Origin: Microbacterium luteolum
GTDB lineage: Bacteria > Actinomycetota > Actinomycetes > Actinomycetales > Microbacteriaceae
NCBI RefSeq assembly: GCF_039533965.1
Contig: NZ_BAAAUN010000001.1
Span: 2,268,950-2,332,949 of the forward strand
DNA length: 64,000 nucleotides
Reading direction: 5' to 3'
The position numbers and the translations under genes are program-made. The notes beneath the pieces are model-generated. The model did no database searches and was not told the origin of the DNA. It saw only the letters and a list, made by a program, of their open reading frames with translations. This document shows positions 51,728 to 60,548 of the stretch, piece after piece (the stretch's first letter is position 1; each line of letters opens with the position of its first letter).

Positions 51728-53723
51728 TCAGTCGATCGGACGCTCACTCGACCGCGGATGCTCTCCCAGCACCGCGCCCTGGGTGCCCGCCGACTCCGCA
51801 GTCTCCTCGGCGAGCCCGTCGAGGGAGGCTCCTGCGTCGGGATCCGGTTCGGCATCCGCTGTCGGGACGATGTCGATCGCCTCGGTGGCGGCCTCGTAGA
51901 CCTCGGCGAGGGTGTCGTCGACCGAGTCCTCGTCGATCCAGGCGAGGTCGTCCTCGGAGTGGTCGTACTCGACCGGCACGAGGGCGAAGTCGTCGCCGTA
52001 CTCCTCGAGTCCGGCCATGACGCTATGGCGCACGGCCATCCGGGCGTAGCGGTCGCGGAGGATCAGCGGATCGCGCCGCAGATCCTTCATGAACGCGACC
52101 ATCATGAACGCCATGATCACCGCGAAGGGCAGCGCGGCGATGATCGTCACGTTCTGCAGTGAACGGAGTCCGCTCCCCTCCTCACCCGAGATGAGCAGCA
52201 CCGCGGCGATCACACCGACCAGCACGCCCCAGGTGACCGTCACCCAGCGCGCGGGCTCGGGTCGGCCCTGCTGCGACAGCGTGCCCATCACCAGCGAGGC
52301 GGAATCCGCGCCGGTGATGAAGAAGATCGAGATCAGCAGGATCAGCAGGATGCTGGTGACCAGCGGGAGCGGGAGATTCCCGAGTACACCGAAGAGCACC
52401 TCCTCCGGCGGGTCGACGTTCAGTCCGGCGCCGTCCATCTGCTGCTGGATGGCCGTCGTGCCGAAGATCGAGAACCACACCAGCGAGATGGCCGAGGGCA
52501 CGACGATGACGACCGACACGAACTGGCGGAGGGAGCGTCCGCGCGAGATCTTCGCGATGAACATGCCGACGAACGGCGACCACGAGATCCACCACGCCCA
52601 GTAGAAGATCGTCCAGGTCGACAGGAACGCCTGGGCCTCGTCACCCTGCGAGGCCGAGCGGGCGATCATCGTCGGCAGGTCGCCGAGGAACTGCACCGCG
52701 ACCGACGGGATCACGTTGAGGATGAGCAGCGTCGGACCGACGAAGAACACGAAGAACGCCAGGATGAGCGCGGCGACCGCGTTGATGTTCGACAGCGCGC
52801 GGATGCCCTTGGAGACGCCCGAGACCGCCGACGCGATGAAGCAGGCGGTCAGCACGGCGATCGCCGCGACGAGGATGCCGTTGCCCAGCTCGCCGATCCC
52901 GGTGACGATCTCGACGCCGTGCCCGATCTGCAGGGCGCCGAGCCCGAGGGATGCCGCGGTGCCGAACAGCGTCACGATGATCGAGAAGACATCGATCGTG
53001 CGGCCGAGGGGTCCCGTGGTGCGGTGCTCGCCGAGGAGCGGCGCGAAGATCGAGGAGATGAGCGGGGTGCGGCCGCGGCGGAAGGCGCCGTAGGCGATGG
53101 CCCCTCCGACGAGCGCGTAGAAGGCCCAGGCCTGCGGACCCCAGTGGTAGAGCACCTGCGCCTGCGCGGTGTGCATCGCCTCGAGGGTGTTCGCCTCGAC
53201 GGTTCCAGGCGGCGGGTTCTCGAAGAAGGTGAGGGGCTCGGCCGCGCCCCAGAACACGAGCCCGATGCCCATGCCGGCCGCGAACAGCATCGAGATCCAC
53301 GAGAACATCGAGAATTCGGGCTCTTCGTCGTCGCGGCCGAGCGGGATGCGACCGTAGCGGCTGAAGCCGATGAAGAGCATGAACACCAGGATGACCGTGG
53401 CAATGGTCGTGAAGAAGAAGCCGGTGTACTCGACGACGGCGTCGAGGACGGTCCGGGTGGTTCCGGCGAGGTTGTCGCCCGCGAACACCCCCCCAGGCGA
53501 TGAAGGCGACGGTCAGAGCGACCGCGATGCCGAAGACGAGCGGATCCGTGCGGTACGAGCGGCCGGTCTCCTCGACCGAGACGCCGGGCACGAGCGCCGG
53601 GTGCACGCTGCGCGGCGGAACCGCGGCGATGTCGCGGACGATCTTCTTCGCGGTCGGGACGATGCCCGTTCCCGGCGGTGGTCCTTCGGAGCGTGCGGCG
53701 GGCTTCTCGTCAGGGGTCTCCAT
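51728..53723 (-). pseudogene. BCCT-family transporter, frameshifted at a C7 tract
   Basis: This is a betaine/carnitine/choline-type transporter with twelve membrane segments. The conserved core reads MFAAGMGIGLVFWGAAEP and WTIFYWAWWISWSPFVGMFI. The N-terminal 80 residues from ATG 53723 are in another frame from the rest. The break is at C7 (53488-53494; G7 in the sense strand). Six G would restore AFIAWGVFAGDN, the expected family sequence. The rest is intact, so this may be a sequencing error in a homopolymer, or a recent phase-variable break. The C-terminal tail is long and acidic. Confidence 0.8.
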
Positions 53724-53743
53724 GGAAGACCATTCTCCCATGC

Positions 53744-53766
53744 CCCTTCGACAGGCTCAGGGACCC
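53744..53766. repeat. Dispersed 23-base repeat, intergenic copy
   Basis: The site contains CTTCGACAGGCTCAGGGA, the reverse complement of the repeat inside the ArsR and UbiB-like genes. It lies between the BCCT and UbiB-like genes. Confidence 0.8.
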
Positions 53767-53797
53767 AGCCCTGAGGCGCTGAGTCTGGGGAAGCGCG

Positions 53798-55579
53798 TCA
53801 GCGCGGCCCGCGCCGCCCGACTCCCGCGAAGACCGCGTGCAGCAGAGGCAGCGCCGAGACGCAGATCAGCGTGATGCCGAGCGGAGGCAGCGGCGTGACG
53901 AGCAGGGCTCCGCCCACGAGCATCGCGGCGAAGAGCACTCCTGACGCGATGCGACGGGCGATGCCCTCGAGCCGGTCGAGGCGGCGTTCGAGGCGCGAGG
54001 TGTCGAACGACACGTTGCCGTCGTCGATGCGCGTGATGATGTTGTCGATGCGCTTCGGCAGGCGCATCGTGAGGGCCGCGGTCTCCATGGCCTGCTTCGC
54101 CACGTCCTGGATGAGGTTGCCCGACTCATCGCGCAGCAGCCGCGCCGCATACGGCTCGGCGGCATCCCACACGTTGAACGCGGGGTTGAGGCCGCTGCAC
54201 ATGCCCGACGTCAGCGAGACGGCGCGGATGAGGAGCAGCATGTTCTCCGGCAGCTGGAGCGGGAGCGACCGCACCATGTCGCCGAACTCGTCGGCGAAGT
54301 CCTTGAACTCTCGGGGATCGACGGTGCTGAGCTCCGCGAACCCCATCCCCCCGAATCGCGCGAACAGGGCGGAGAGCGCGCGCTCGAGCTCGTTGGTGTC
54401 GGCCGACGGCAGCAGCACGCCGATCTCCTTCGCGGCCGCGACGAGTCCCCGGCTGTCGCGCCCGGCGACGGCGATGAGGAGCGTGCGCAGGCCGTTGCGG
54501 AGGTTGTCCGGCACCTCGGCCATCATCCCGAAGTCGATGAATGTGAGCCGGAAGTTCCGCTCCCGAGTCCCTGAATCCGCACCCTGGGTCCCTGCGCGCG
54601 CACCCTGGGCCCCTGAATCCGCACCCTGGGTCCCTGAGCCTGTCGAAGGGCCCGCCTCGGAGACCGGTGTCACGAAGATGTTCCCCGGATGGGGGTCGGC
54701 GTGCACGAAGCTGTGCGTGAACACCTGGTCGAACATCACCTCGGCGAACACGTCGGCGACCTGGGAGGGGTCGATGCCGGCGGCGCGCAGCGCGTCGATG
54801 TCGTTGATCTTGATCGCCGTGACATCCGACAGCGTGAGCACACGCCGGGTCGACCGCTCCCAGACGATCTCGGGGGTGTCGACGCGCGGATCGGCGGCGA
54901 AGTTCTCGCGGAACCGCTCGGCGCTCGCGGCCTCGTGCAGGTAGTCGATCTCCTCGAGGCTCGTCTGCGCGAACTCCTCGACGAGCGCGGGGGCGTCGAC
55001 CCGATCCGAGACGAGCCGCACGCGCATCGCCCAGCGCGCCACGCGGCGGAGGGCAGCGAGGTCGACCGCGACGATCTCGTCGATGCCGGGACGCTGCACC
55101 TTCACGACCACCGTGTCGAGTCCCGTGTCGGCGGCGTCCTGCTCCGAGAGCCGGGCGCGATGCGCCTGACCGAGGGATGCCGCGGCCACCGGAGTCTCGT
55201 CGAACCAGGCGTAGGCGCGGGCCAGCGGCATCCCGAGCTCGGCTTCGGCGACCACACGGAGGTCGGCGAACGGCACGGCCGGGACCTCGTCCTGCAGCCC
55301 CTCCAGCTCGGCCGTGATCTCGGGCGGCAGCACGTCGAGGCGCGACGACATGAACTGCCCGACCTTGATCATGAGTCCGCCGAGTTCGACGGCGAGCACA
55401 TGGAAACGCCGGGCGAACCTCTGCATCCGCGGTCCGCGCGTGCGCTCCGCGACCGACGTCATGCCGAGGCGCGGCAGCACGAGCTCGTACCACCAGACCT
55501 TGAGGAACTCGCGTGCCGCGAACGACAGGATGCGACGGTAGCGGGCGCGGTGCACGCCCTGGGCCGCGGCATCCGTCAT
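53798..55579 (-). CDS. ABC1/UbiB-family atypical kinase
   Basis: This 593-residue member of the ABC1/AarF/UbiB family has the signature IKVGQFMSSR at about 71-80, ASLGQAHRARL, the catalytic loop HADPHPGNIF and the DFG segment FIDFGMM. Two C-terminal membrane helices end the protein. Residues about 311-339, between the catalytic loop and DFG, are encoded by repeat DNA (PSTGSGTQGADSGAQG) and are absent from normal family members. The insertion is in frame and lies in a loop. The family acts in lipid or quinone metabolism as an ATPase or kinase. Confidence 0.9.
   Translation of the reverse strand: MTDAAAQGVHRARYRRILSFAAREFLKVWWYELVLPRLGMTSVAERTRGPRMQRFARRFHVLAVELGGLMIKVGQFMSSRLDVLPPEITAELEGLQDEVPAVPFADLRVVAEAELGMPLARAYAWFDETPVAAASLGQAHRARLSEQDAADTGLDTVVVKVQRPGIDEIVAVDLAALRRVARWAMRVRLVSDRVDAPALVEEFAQTSLEEIDYLHEAASAERFRENFAADPRVDTPEIVWERSTRRVLTLSDVTAIKINDIDALRAAGIDPSQVADVFAEVMFDQVFTHSFVHADPHPGNIFVTPVSEAGPSTGSGTQGADSGAQGARAGTQGADSGTRERNFRLTFIDFGMMAEVPDNLRNGLRTLLIAVAGRDSRGLVAAAKEIGVLLPSADTNELERALSALFARFGGMGFAELSTVDPREFKDFADEFGDMVRSLPLQLPENMLLLIRAVSLTSGMCSGLNPAFNVWDAAEPYAARLLRDESGNLIQDVAKQAMETAALTMRLPKRIDNIITRIDDGNVSFDTSRLERRLDRLEGIARRIASGVLFAAMLVGGALLVTPLPPLGITLICVSALPLLHAVFAGVGRRGPR
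54565..54650. repeat. In-frame 21-base tandem repeats plus 23-base repeat in ubiB-like gene
   Basis: Three 21-base units (54565-54585, 54586-54606, 54607-54627; consensus GGGTCCCTGAATCCGCACCC plus T) are followed by the dispersed repeat at 54628-54650. The units keep the frame and code for TQGADSG-type heptads. Confidence 0.8.
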
Positions 55580-55606
55580 CGGTGGGTCTCCTTCATCACC
55601 CCGGTA

Positions 55607-56227
55607 TCAGTCCTGAGCGAGGATGGAGTAGAGCTTACGGCGCGCGTCGTCGAGGATCTCGATCGCGGCCTGCACCTGCTCGGGCGAACCGCTGCGACCG
55701 ACCGCGGCAGCGGCACCGGCGAGGTCGACGCCCGCCTTGGGGAGCGCGGTGAAGCGCGGGTCGTTGCGGTGGCCGTCCTTGTCGGACGACTCCCACGGAG
55801 CCTTCGTCTCGGACGACTCGTCGGCGACGGCGCGACCGGCCTCGGTGAGCGAGTAGGTCTTGCGACCGTTCTGCTCCTCGGCCGAGATGAGGCCCTCGTC
55901 GGCAAGCAGCTGGAGGGTCGGGTAGACCGATCCGGCGCTGGGCTTCCACGATCCGCCGCTGCGCTCGGCGATCTCGTTGATGATCTGGTAACCGTGCATC
56001 GGCTTCTCGGCGAGCAGAGAGAGCACCGCCGTGCGGACGTCGCCGCGGGCCATGCGCGAGCCGCCGGACGGACGCTGCTCGAAGGACTTGCGGAACTGGT
56101 CGAACGCGTCGAAGAGTGCGCCGGCCGGACCGTTGGCACCGCCGAGGCCGCCGGTGCCGAAGATGCTGGTGAGCGGGTTGTCGGCGTTGCTGCTGCCGGC
56201 TGCACCGAAGGGGAATGAGTTGTTCAT
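55607..56227 (-). CDS. PadR-family regulator with Gly-rich N-terminus
   Basis: This 206-residue protein has a flexible Gly/Asn-rich N-terminus (1-55), the PadR winged helix from ARGDVRTAVLSLLAEKPMHG to VYPTLQLLADEGLI, and an effector region. The promoter contains a perfect AACGATATATCGTT palindrome. It lies before the UbiB-like gene on the same strand. Confidence 0.92.
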   Translation of the reverse strand: MNNSFPFGAAGSSNADNPLTSIFGTGGLGGANGPAGALFDAFDQFRKSFEQRPSGGSRMARGDVRTAVLSLLAEKPMHGYQIINEIAERSGGSWKPSAGSVYPTLQLLADEGLISAEEQNGRKTYSLTEAGRAVADESSETKAPWESSDKDGHRNDPRFTALPKAGVDLAGAAAAVGRSGSPEQVQAAIEILDDARRKLYSILAQD

Positions 56228-56260
56228 GATGACCTCCCGGGTCTGCGGTGAACGATACTC

Positions 56261-56274
56261 AACGATATATCGTT
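56261..56274. promoter_or_regulatory. PadR operator
   Basis: AACGATATATCGTT is a perfect 14-base palindrome 34 bases upstream of the PadR start codon, with a half copy (AACGATA) at 56251-56257. It probably overlaps the promoter and mediates autoregulation. Confidence 0.7.
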
Positions 56275-56307
56275 AACCCTGAACGCCGGGTGGGAGTTTC
56301 ATCGCGT

Positions 56308-56796
56308 TCACGACCCCTGGGCATCGTGGACGACACCCCAGGTCTTGTGTGCCGCGTCGAGCAGCACGGGCAGTTCGGCATCCGGCGCCGCGCGTCCGGC
56401 GGCGACGCACCGCCGATCGCCGCAGGCGTGCACGACGAACTCCTCGTCGACCGTGGGCAGGCGCAGCTGCAGCTGGTATCGGAGGCTCTCATCGCTGGTC
56501 TCGAACGCGGCGACGACCGGCAGCACGACGGCAGCGCCGGTCTCCTGAAGTGCGACCGTCGAGGCGACGCTCGTTCCGGCGTTGATCCAGAGCCCCGCGG
56601 CGAGCAGCACGATGACCGCGCATCCGAAGGCCATGAGCGCGAACTCCCACCACCAGGGCGCCAGCGAGCGGAAGCTCAGGGCGAAGCCGGCCACCCCGAC
56701 CACGGCGAGGATCACCGCCGTGATCCGTTGCCCCGCGCCGCCGCGGCGACTGGTCAGGTCGATCTGCGTCCACTCGGGAGGCGCGGTGCCGGGCAT
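56308..56796 (-). CDS. Hypothetical two-helix membrane protein
   Basis: This 162-residue protein has two adjacent membrane helices (ITAVILAVVGVAGFALSF and WEFALMAFGCAVIVLLAAGL) and a soluble C-terminal domain with a CGDRRC pair. I recognise no family. Confidence 0.7.
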   Translation of the reverse strand: MPGTAPPEWTQIDLTSRRGGAGQRITAVILAVVGVAGFALSFRSLAPWWWEFALMAFGCAVIVLLAAGLWINAGTSVASTVALQETGAAVVLPVVAAFETSDESLRYQLQLRLPTVDEEFVVHACGDRRCVAAGRAAPDAELPVLLDAAHKTWGVVHDAQGS

Positions 56797-56864
56797 GCTG
56801 CCACTCTAGGCGGCGGTCGGCGGAGCCGGCAGATCCTCTGCTGACCGCAGGCGGATGCTGCGGC

Positions 56865-57638
56865 TCAGACCCGCGGAAGGGTGAGGATCTCGGCGCCCTC
56901 CGCGGTGACCGCGATCGTGTGCTCGGTGTGCGCGGTGCGGCATCCGGTCGCGCTGCGCAGGGTCCAGCCGTCGGCGTCGGTGACCAGCTCGTCGGTGTCG
57001 GCCATGACCCACGGCTCGAGCGCCAGCAGCAGCCCGGGGCGCATGATGTAGCCGCGACCAGGACGCCCGTCGTTCGCGACATGCGGGTCCTGGTGCATGG
57101 TCGATCCGATGCCGTGCCCGCCGAACTCGAGGTTGACCGAGTAGCCGGCGCCGCGCAGCACCGTGCCGATCGCGCGCGACAGGTCGCCGATGCGGGCGCC
57201 GGGTCGCACGGCCGCGATACCGGCGGCGAGTGCGCGCTCGGTCGCGTCGATCAGTGCCAGATCCTCGGGCGCCTGGGTGTCGCCCACGATGAAGCTGATC
57301 GCCGCGTCGGCCGAGATGCCGCGCAGGGTGACGGCCAGGTCGAGGGTCAGCAGGTCGCCGTCGGCGAGGGCGTAGTCGTGCGGCATGCCGTGGAGGACCG
57401 CGTCGTTGACCGCGGTGCAGACGTAATGGCCGAAGGGTCCGCGTCCGAACGAGGGCGCGTAGTCGACGTAGCAGGATTCGGCTCCGGCATCCTCGATCAT
57501 CTGCTTCGTCCACCGGTCGAGGTCGAGCAGGTTCACGCCGACGACCGCGCGCTTCTTCAGGCTCTGCAGGATGCCGCCGACGAGTGCACCGGCGTCGCGC
57601 GCACGGACGAGCTCGTCGTCGTTCAGGATCTCGATCAT
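56865..57638 (-). CDS. map: Type I methionine aminopeptidase
   Basis: This 257-residue enzyme removes N-terminal Met. The metal ligands are D100, D111, H175, E208 and E239, with H83 in the substrate site (LHGMPHD). Length is normal for a short type I enzyme. It is divergent from an XRE regulator across a palindromic operator; a second map gene often exists in actinobacteria, so it may be the regulated copy. Confidence 0.93.
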   Translation of the reverse strand: MIEILNDDELVRARDAGALVGGILQSLKKRAVVGVNLLDLDRWTKQMIEDAGAESCYVDYAPSFGRGPFGHYVCTAVNDAVLHGMPHDYALADGDLLTLDLAVTLRGISADAAISFIVGDTQAPEDLALIDATERALAAGIAAVRPGARIGDLSRAIGTVLRGAGYSVNLEFGGHGIGSTMHQDPHVANDGRPGRGYIMRPGLLLALEPWVMADTDELVTDADGWTLRSATGCRTAHTEHTIAVTAEGAEILTLPRV

Positions 57639-57672
57639 GGTTCTCTCTCCGATTCCGATAACTATCCCGGTA

Positions 57673-57693
57673 ATACTATCCCGGGATTAGTAT
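57673..57693. promoter_or_regulatory. XRE operator between map and XRE gene
   Basis: An almost perfect palindrome, ATACTATCCCGGGATTAGTA plus T, is centred on CCCGGG. A tandem relative, ACTATCCCGGTAAT, lies at 57661-57674. It covers both divergent promoters. Confidence 0.7.
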
Positions 57694-57985
57694 GGGCATC
57701 ATGATGGTCCGGATGCCGCTCACCCCCGCCGAGGTCGAACGCGGCGAGCGCCTCGGCGCCCTGCTGCGACAGGCGCGCGGCGAGCGGTCGATGCTCGCTG
57801 TCGCCCTGGACGCCGGCGTCTCGCCCGAGACCCTGCGCAAGATCGAGTCCGGCCGAGTGGCGACGCCCGCCTTCTCGACGATCGCGGCGATCAGCGGCGT
57901 GCTCGGCATCTCGCTCGACGCCGTCTGGGCCGAGATCGGGACGGATGCCGCGGGGCGGACGAACGCGGGACGCATCGCGTCCTGA
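57692..57985 (+). CDS. XRE-family HTH regulator
   Basis: This small protein of 90-97 residues has an HTH RLGALLRQARGERSMLAVAL then AGVSPETLRKIESGR. The first ATG (57692) lies on the operator, so the true start may be 57701, 57704 or 57713 (MPLTPAEVERGERL). It probably controls itself and the divergent map gene. Confidence 0.85.
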   Translation: MGIMMVRMPLTPAEVERGERLGALLRQARGERSMLAVALDAGVSPETLRKIESGRVATPAFSTIAAISGVLGISLDAVWAEIGTDAAGRTNAGRIAS

Positions 57986-58124
57986 CCATTTCTGCACAGT
58001 CGGTGTCCGCGAGAATCCGCCCACGGATTGCGTCTTCCCGGCGCGGACTGCGGTGGTGATTCCCCCAGGCTGGACGCATGAGAAACCCTTCCCTTCCGTC
58101 GGAGAACGCATGCATACTGTAAGC

Positions 58125-58358
58125 ATGCCGAACGTGCTGATCCGCGACCTCGATCCCGGCGTCCACGCCGTGCTCACGGCGCGGGCCGAGGCGCACGGCC
58201 AGTCGCTGCAGCAGTATCTGACCGCTGAGCTCACACGCCTTGCCGGGCAGCCGACGCTCGGCGAGCTGTTCGCCGAGCTCGCGAGTCGCCCACCGCAGGC
58301 CTCCCTTCCGGCGAGCGCGATCGTGTCGGCGATCCACGACGGCCGTCGCACAGGATGA
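58125..58358 (+). CDS. FitA/VapB-type antitoxin
   Basis: This 77-residue ribbon-helix-helix antitoxin starts MPNVLIRDLDPGVHAVLTAR, as FitA-like VapB proteins do. GCATGC occurs at 58108-58113 and 58123-58128, a possible operator. ATG 58110 is an alternative with GGAGA upstream. The stop overlaps the toxin ATG. Confidence 0.87.
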   Translation: MPNVLIRDLDPGVHAVLTARAEAHGQSLQQYLTAELTRLAGQPTLGELFAELASRPPQASLPASAIVSAIHDGRRTG

Positions 58359-58747
58359 TCGTCGTCGATGCCTCCGTCGTCGTCGATCTGCTGACCACGA
58401 CGGGCGGACCGTCGCGGCTCCACGAACGGCTGGTCACCGAGCATCTGATCGCGCCCGAGATCCTCCCGATCGAGGTCGCCTCGGCCCTGCGCGGTCTGAA
58501 CCGCGGCGGCGTGGTCAGCGACGAACGCCTCGACCGTGCGGCATCCGACCTGCGCCGTCTGCGGCTCGAGCTGTATCCGTCACTGCCGCTCGTGCCGCGC
58601 GTGCTCGACCTGCGCCAGAACCTCAGCGCCTATGACGCCGCCTACGTCGTCCTCGCCGAGGTCACGAGGTCGGCGCTGCTCACTCTCGACCAGCGCCTGG
58701 CTCGTGCGGCCGCGGCGCACTGCGCCGTGGAGGTACCGGCACGCTGA
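58355..58747 (+). CDS. VapC-type PIN-domain toxin
   Basis: This 130-residue PIN ribonuclease has acidic residues D5, E40, D94 and D112 (VVDASVVV, SAYDAAYV, LTLDQRLA). VapC toxins cleave specific RNAs and are neutralised by the partner. It overlaps the antitoxin gene by four bases. Confidence 0.92.
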   Translation: MIVVDASVVVDLLTTTGGPSRLHERLVTEHLIAPEILPIEVASALRGLNRGGVVSDERLDRAASDLRRLRLELYPSLPLVPRVLDLRQNLSAYDAAYVVLAEVTRSALLTLDQRLARAAAAHCAVEVPAR

Positions 58748-58788
58748 GCGGGCGCGCGCGGGAGCGCCCGGCTCAGGCGCGCTCCCCC

Positions 58789-59094
58789 TCAACCCCGGAG
58801 CACGGATTCGAGCAGCCCGGGGAAGAGCGTGTCGAGGTCGTCTCGTCGGAGCGTCAGCATCCGTCGCCGTCCGTTGGGTTCGTTGCGGATGACACCGGCC
58901 TCGCGCAGCACCTTCATGAAATGCGACTTGGTCGACTTCGGCAGATTCGGGTCAGTGGCGTGGCAGGCGGCCATGTCGAGCGGGCCGTCGGCGAGCTGAC
59001 GGGCGATGGCCAGGCGCTCGGGGTCACTGAGCGCGAAGAGCACGTCCGTGAGCTGGATCTCGGAGCGCTCCGGGTGGGGAAGATCGCCAGGCAT
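58789..59094 (-). CDS. ArsR-family transcriptional regulator
   Basis: This 101-residue winged-helix regulator has FALSDPERLAIARQLADGPL and the recognition part LPKSTKSHFMKVLREAGVI. It is divergent from an MFS gene; inverted GGTTCGAGAAT sites lie at both ends of the shared promoter. Longer upstream frames are shadows. Confidence 0.9.
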   Translation of the reverse strand: MPGDLPHPERSEIQLTDVLFALSDPERLAIARQLADGPLDMAACHATDPNLPKSTKSHFMKVLREAGVIRNEPNGRRRMLTLRRDDLDTLFPGLLESVLRG

Positions 59095-59161
59095 GGTTCG
59101 AGAATAGTTGAACAATTGCGAGATAGCGAGTACGCTCCGATAGTTCGATGATTCTCGAACC
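59095..59161. promoter_or_regulatory. Divergent promoter with paired ArsR sites
   Basis: GGTTCGAGAAT at 59095-59105 and ATTCTCGAACC at 59151-59161 are perfect 11-base inverted copies 45 bases apart, each next to a TAGTTSRA word. They flank the divergent ArsR and MFS promoters. Confidence 0.65.
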
Positions 59162-59174
59162 CAGAGGAGCACGC

Positions 59175-60416
59175 ATGACCACCACCGAGCCGATCGTCCG
59201 CCCGCCGGCAGATGCCGCTGCCGTTCCGCAGGCCCAGGGCTCTCAGATCCCCCGCGCCCGGTTCGGGTTCGGGCTGGCGATCGTCGCGCAGGTGGCGATG
59301 ATGATCGCGGCGAGCGCGCCTTCGCCGTTCTACCCGGTGCTCGCACAGGACATCGGCTTCGATGCGATCGTGATCGCTGCGGTCTTCGCCGTGTACGCCG
59401 TCTCCCTGCTGCTGACGCTCCTGACCGCCGGCTCCCTGTCCGACCACATCGGTCGCAGACCGGTCGTCATCGCGGGTCTCCTGCTCCTGGCGGGCAGCAT
59501 GTTCCTGTTCTGGCACGCGGATGCCGTGGCGACACTGTTCTTCGCCCGAATTCTGCAGGGCATTGCGAGTGGTCTGCTCATCTCGGCACTCTCGGCGACC
59601 GCCCTCGACTTCGCACCGGGCGGGCGCGCGGGCGTCGCGGCCCTGTGGAACGCGCTGAGCCCCGGCATCGGGCTGGCCCTCGGAGCACTCGCCTCCGGAA
59701 TGGTGCTCGACCTGAGCGGCGACGCGCTGCTCGACGTCTTCGCGCCCCTGAGCACCGCGTACCTCCTGCTCGCCGTGCTGTTCTTCCTCGTGCCGGAGAC
59801 CGCGCCGCGCAAGCCCGGCGTGTGGGCTTCGCTCAGCTTCCGGCTGTCGATCCCGCCTGCGATCAGGGCGGACTTCTGGCGCGGCGCTCCGGCGGTGGTG
59901 GCGGGCTGGGCCACCGGCGGACTGTTCCTGTCGCTCGGCGCGAACATCGTGCACAACGAGCTCGGCGGCTCCGCGCACGTCTGGCAGGGACTCGCGGTCG
60001 CGATGCTCGCCGGCGTCGGCGCGATCACCGCATTCCTGATGCGTCATCGGCGCCCACGCACGTCGGTCGTGTTCGGGACCACGGCGCTGGCCATCGGCAC
60101 CGCCCTGTCGCTCGCGGCGCTGGGACTCGGATCGCTGCCCTTCTATCTCGCCGCGACCGCCGTGACCGGGATGGGCTTCGGCACCGGATTCTCGGGGGTC
60201 GTCGCCTCGCTCGCCCCGCGCATCCCCGCGACCCAGCGCGCCGACACATTCGCCGTCATCTACCTGCTCGCCTACCTGGCCTTCGGAGTCCCTGCGGTGA
60301 TCGCCGGATCGCTCGTCGGCATCGTCGGCCTCGAGACGGTCTGCATCGGATACGGGATCGTCGTGATCGCCCTGGCGGTCGTGGCGCTGGTGTCGCGCGT
60401 GCGCCGCGCGGACTGA
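59175..60416 (+). CDS. MFS transporter
   Basis: The protein has 413 residues and twelve predicted membrane segments; the loop 2-3 reads GSLSDHIGRRPVVIAGLLLL. GAGGAG at 59164-59169 precedes ATG 59175. It is divergent from an ArsR regulator and converges on a DHA2-type exporter. Its likely role is efflux of the compound sensed by the regulator. Confidence 0.9.
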   Translation: MTTTEPIVRPPADAAAVPQAQGSQIPRARFGFGLAIVAQVAMMIAASAPSPFYPVLAQDIGFDAIVIAAVFAVYAVSLLLTLLTAGSLSDHIGRRPVVIAGLLLLAGSMFLFWHADAVATLFFARILQGIASGLLISALSATALDFAPGGRAGVAALWNALSPGIGLALGALASGMVLDLSGDALLDVFAPLSTAYLLLAVLFFLVPETAPRKPGVWASLSFRLSIPPAIRADFWRGAPAVVAGWATGGLFLSLGANIVHNELGGSAHVWQGLAVAMLAGVGAITAFLMRHRRPRTSVVFGTTALAIGTALSLAALGLGSLPFYLAATAVTGMGFGTGFSGVVASLAPRIPATQRADTFAVIYLLAYLAFGVPAVIAGSLVGIVGLETVCIGYGIVVIALAVVALVSRVRRAD

Positions 60417-60454
60417 GGCGAACCCCGCCCGCACGACCCACCCCCGCACCGCAT

Positions 60455-60525
60455 CGGGAGGAGAACTCGCTCTCGGGCTGACGAATCCGCAGGAATCCTC
60501 CGCCCCTGAGAGAGTTCTCCTCCCG
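60455..60525. repeat. Palindrome / bidirectional terminator (family D)
   Basis: CGGGAGGAGAACTC at 60455-60468 pairs with GAGTTCTCCTCCCG at 60512-60525 between two convergent MFS genes. The spacer contains GCAGGAATCC and TCCGCCCCTGAG, resembling the element at 42857-42940. Confidence 0.65.
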
Positions 60526-60548
60526 AGTGCACCCTCAAGCCGCGAACC

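Noticed and set aside
53488..53494. Programmed ribosomal frameshift
   Set aside because: No stimulatory structure or family precedent is known to me; an error or mutation in a homopolymer is simpler.
52641..53741. Arg-rich 366-codon frame over the BCCT gene
   Set aside because: Only its first 80 residues are real BCCT N-terminus; the rest is the wrong frame after the C7 tract.
54565..54650. Possible CRISPR-like repeats
   Set aside because: The 21-base units are directly adjacent without spacers and code in frame within a gene.
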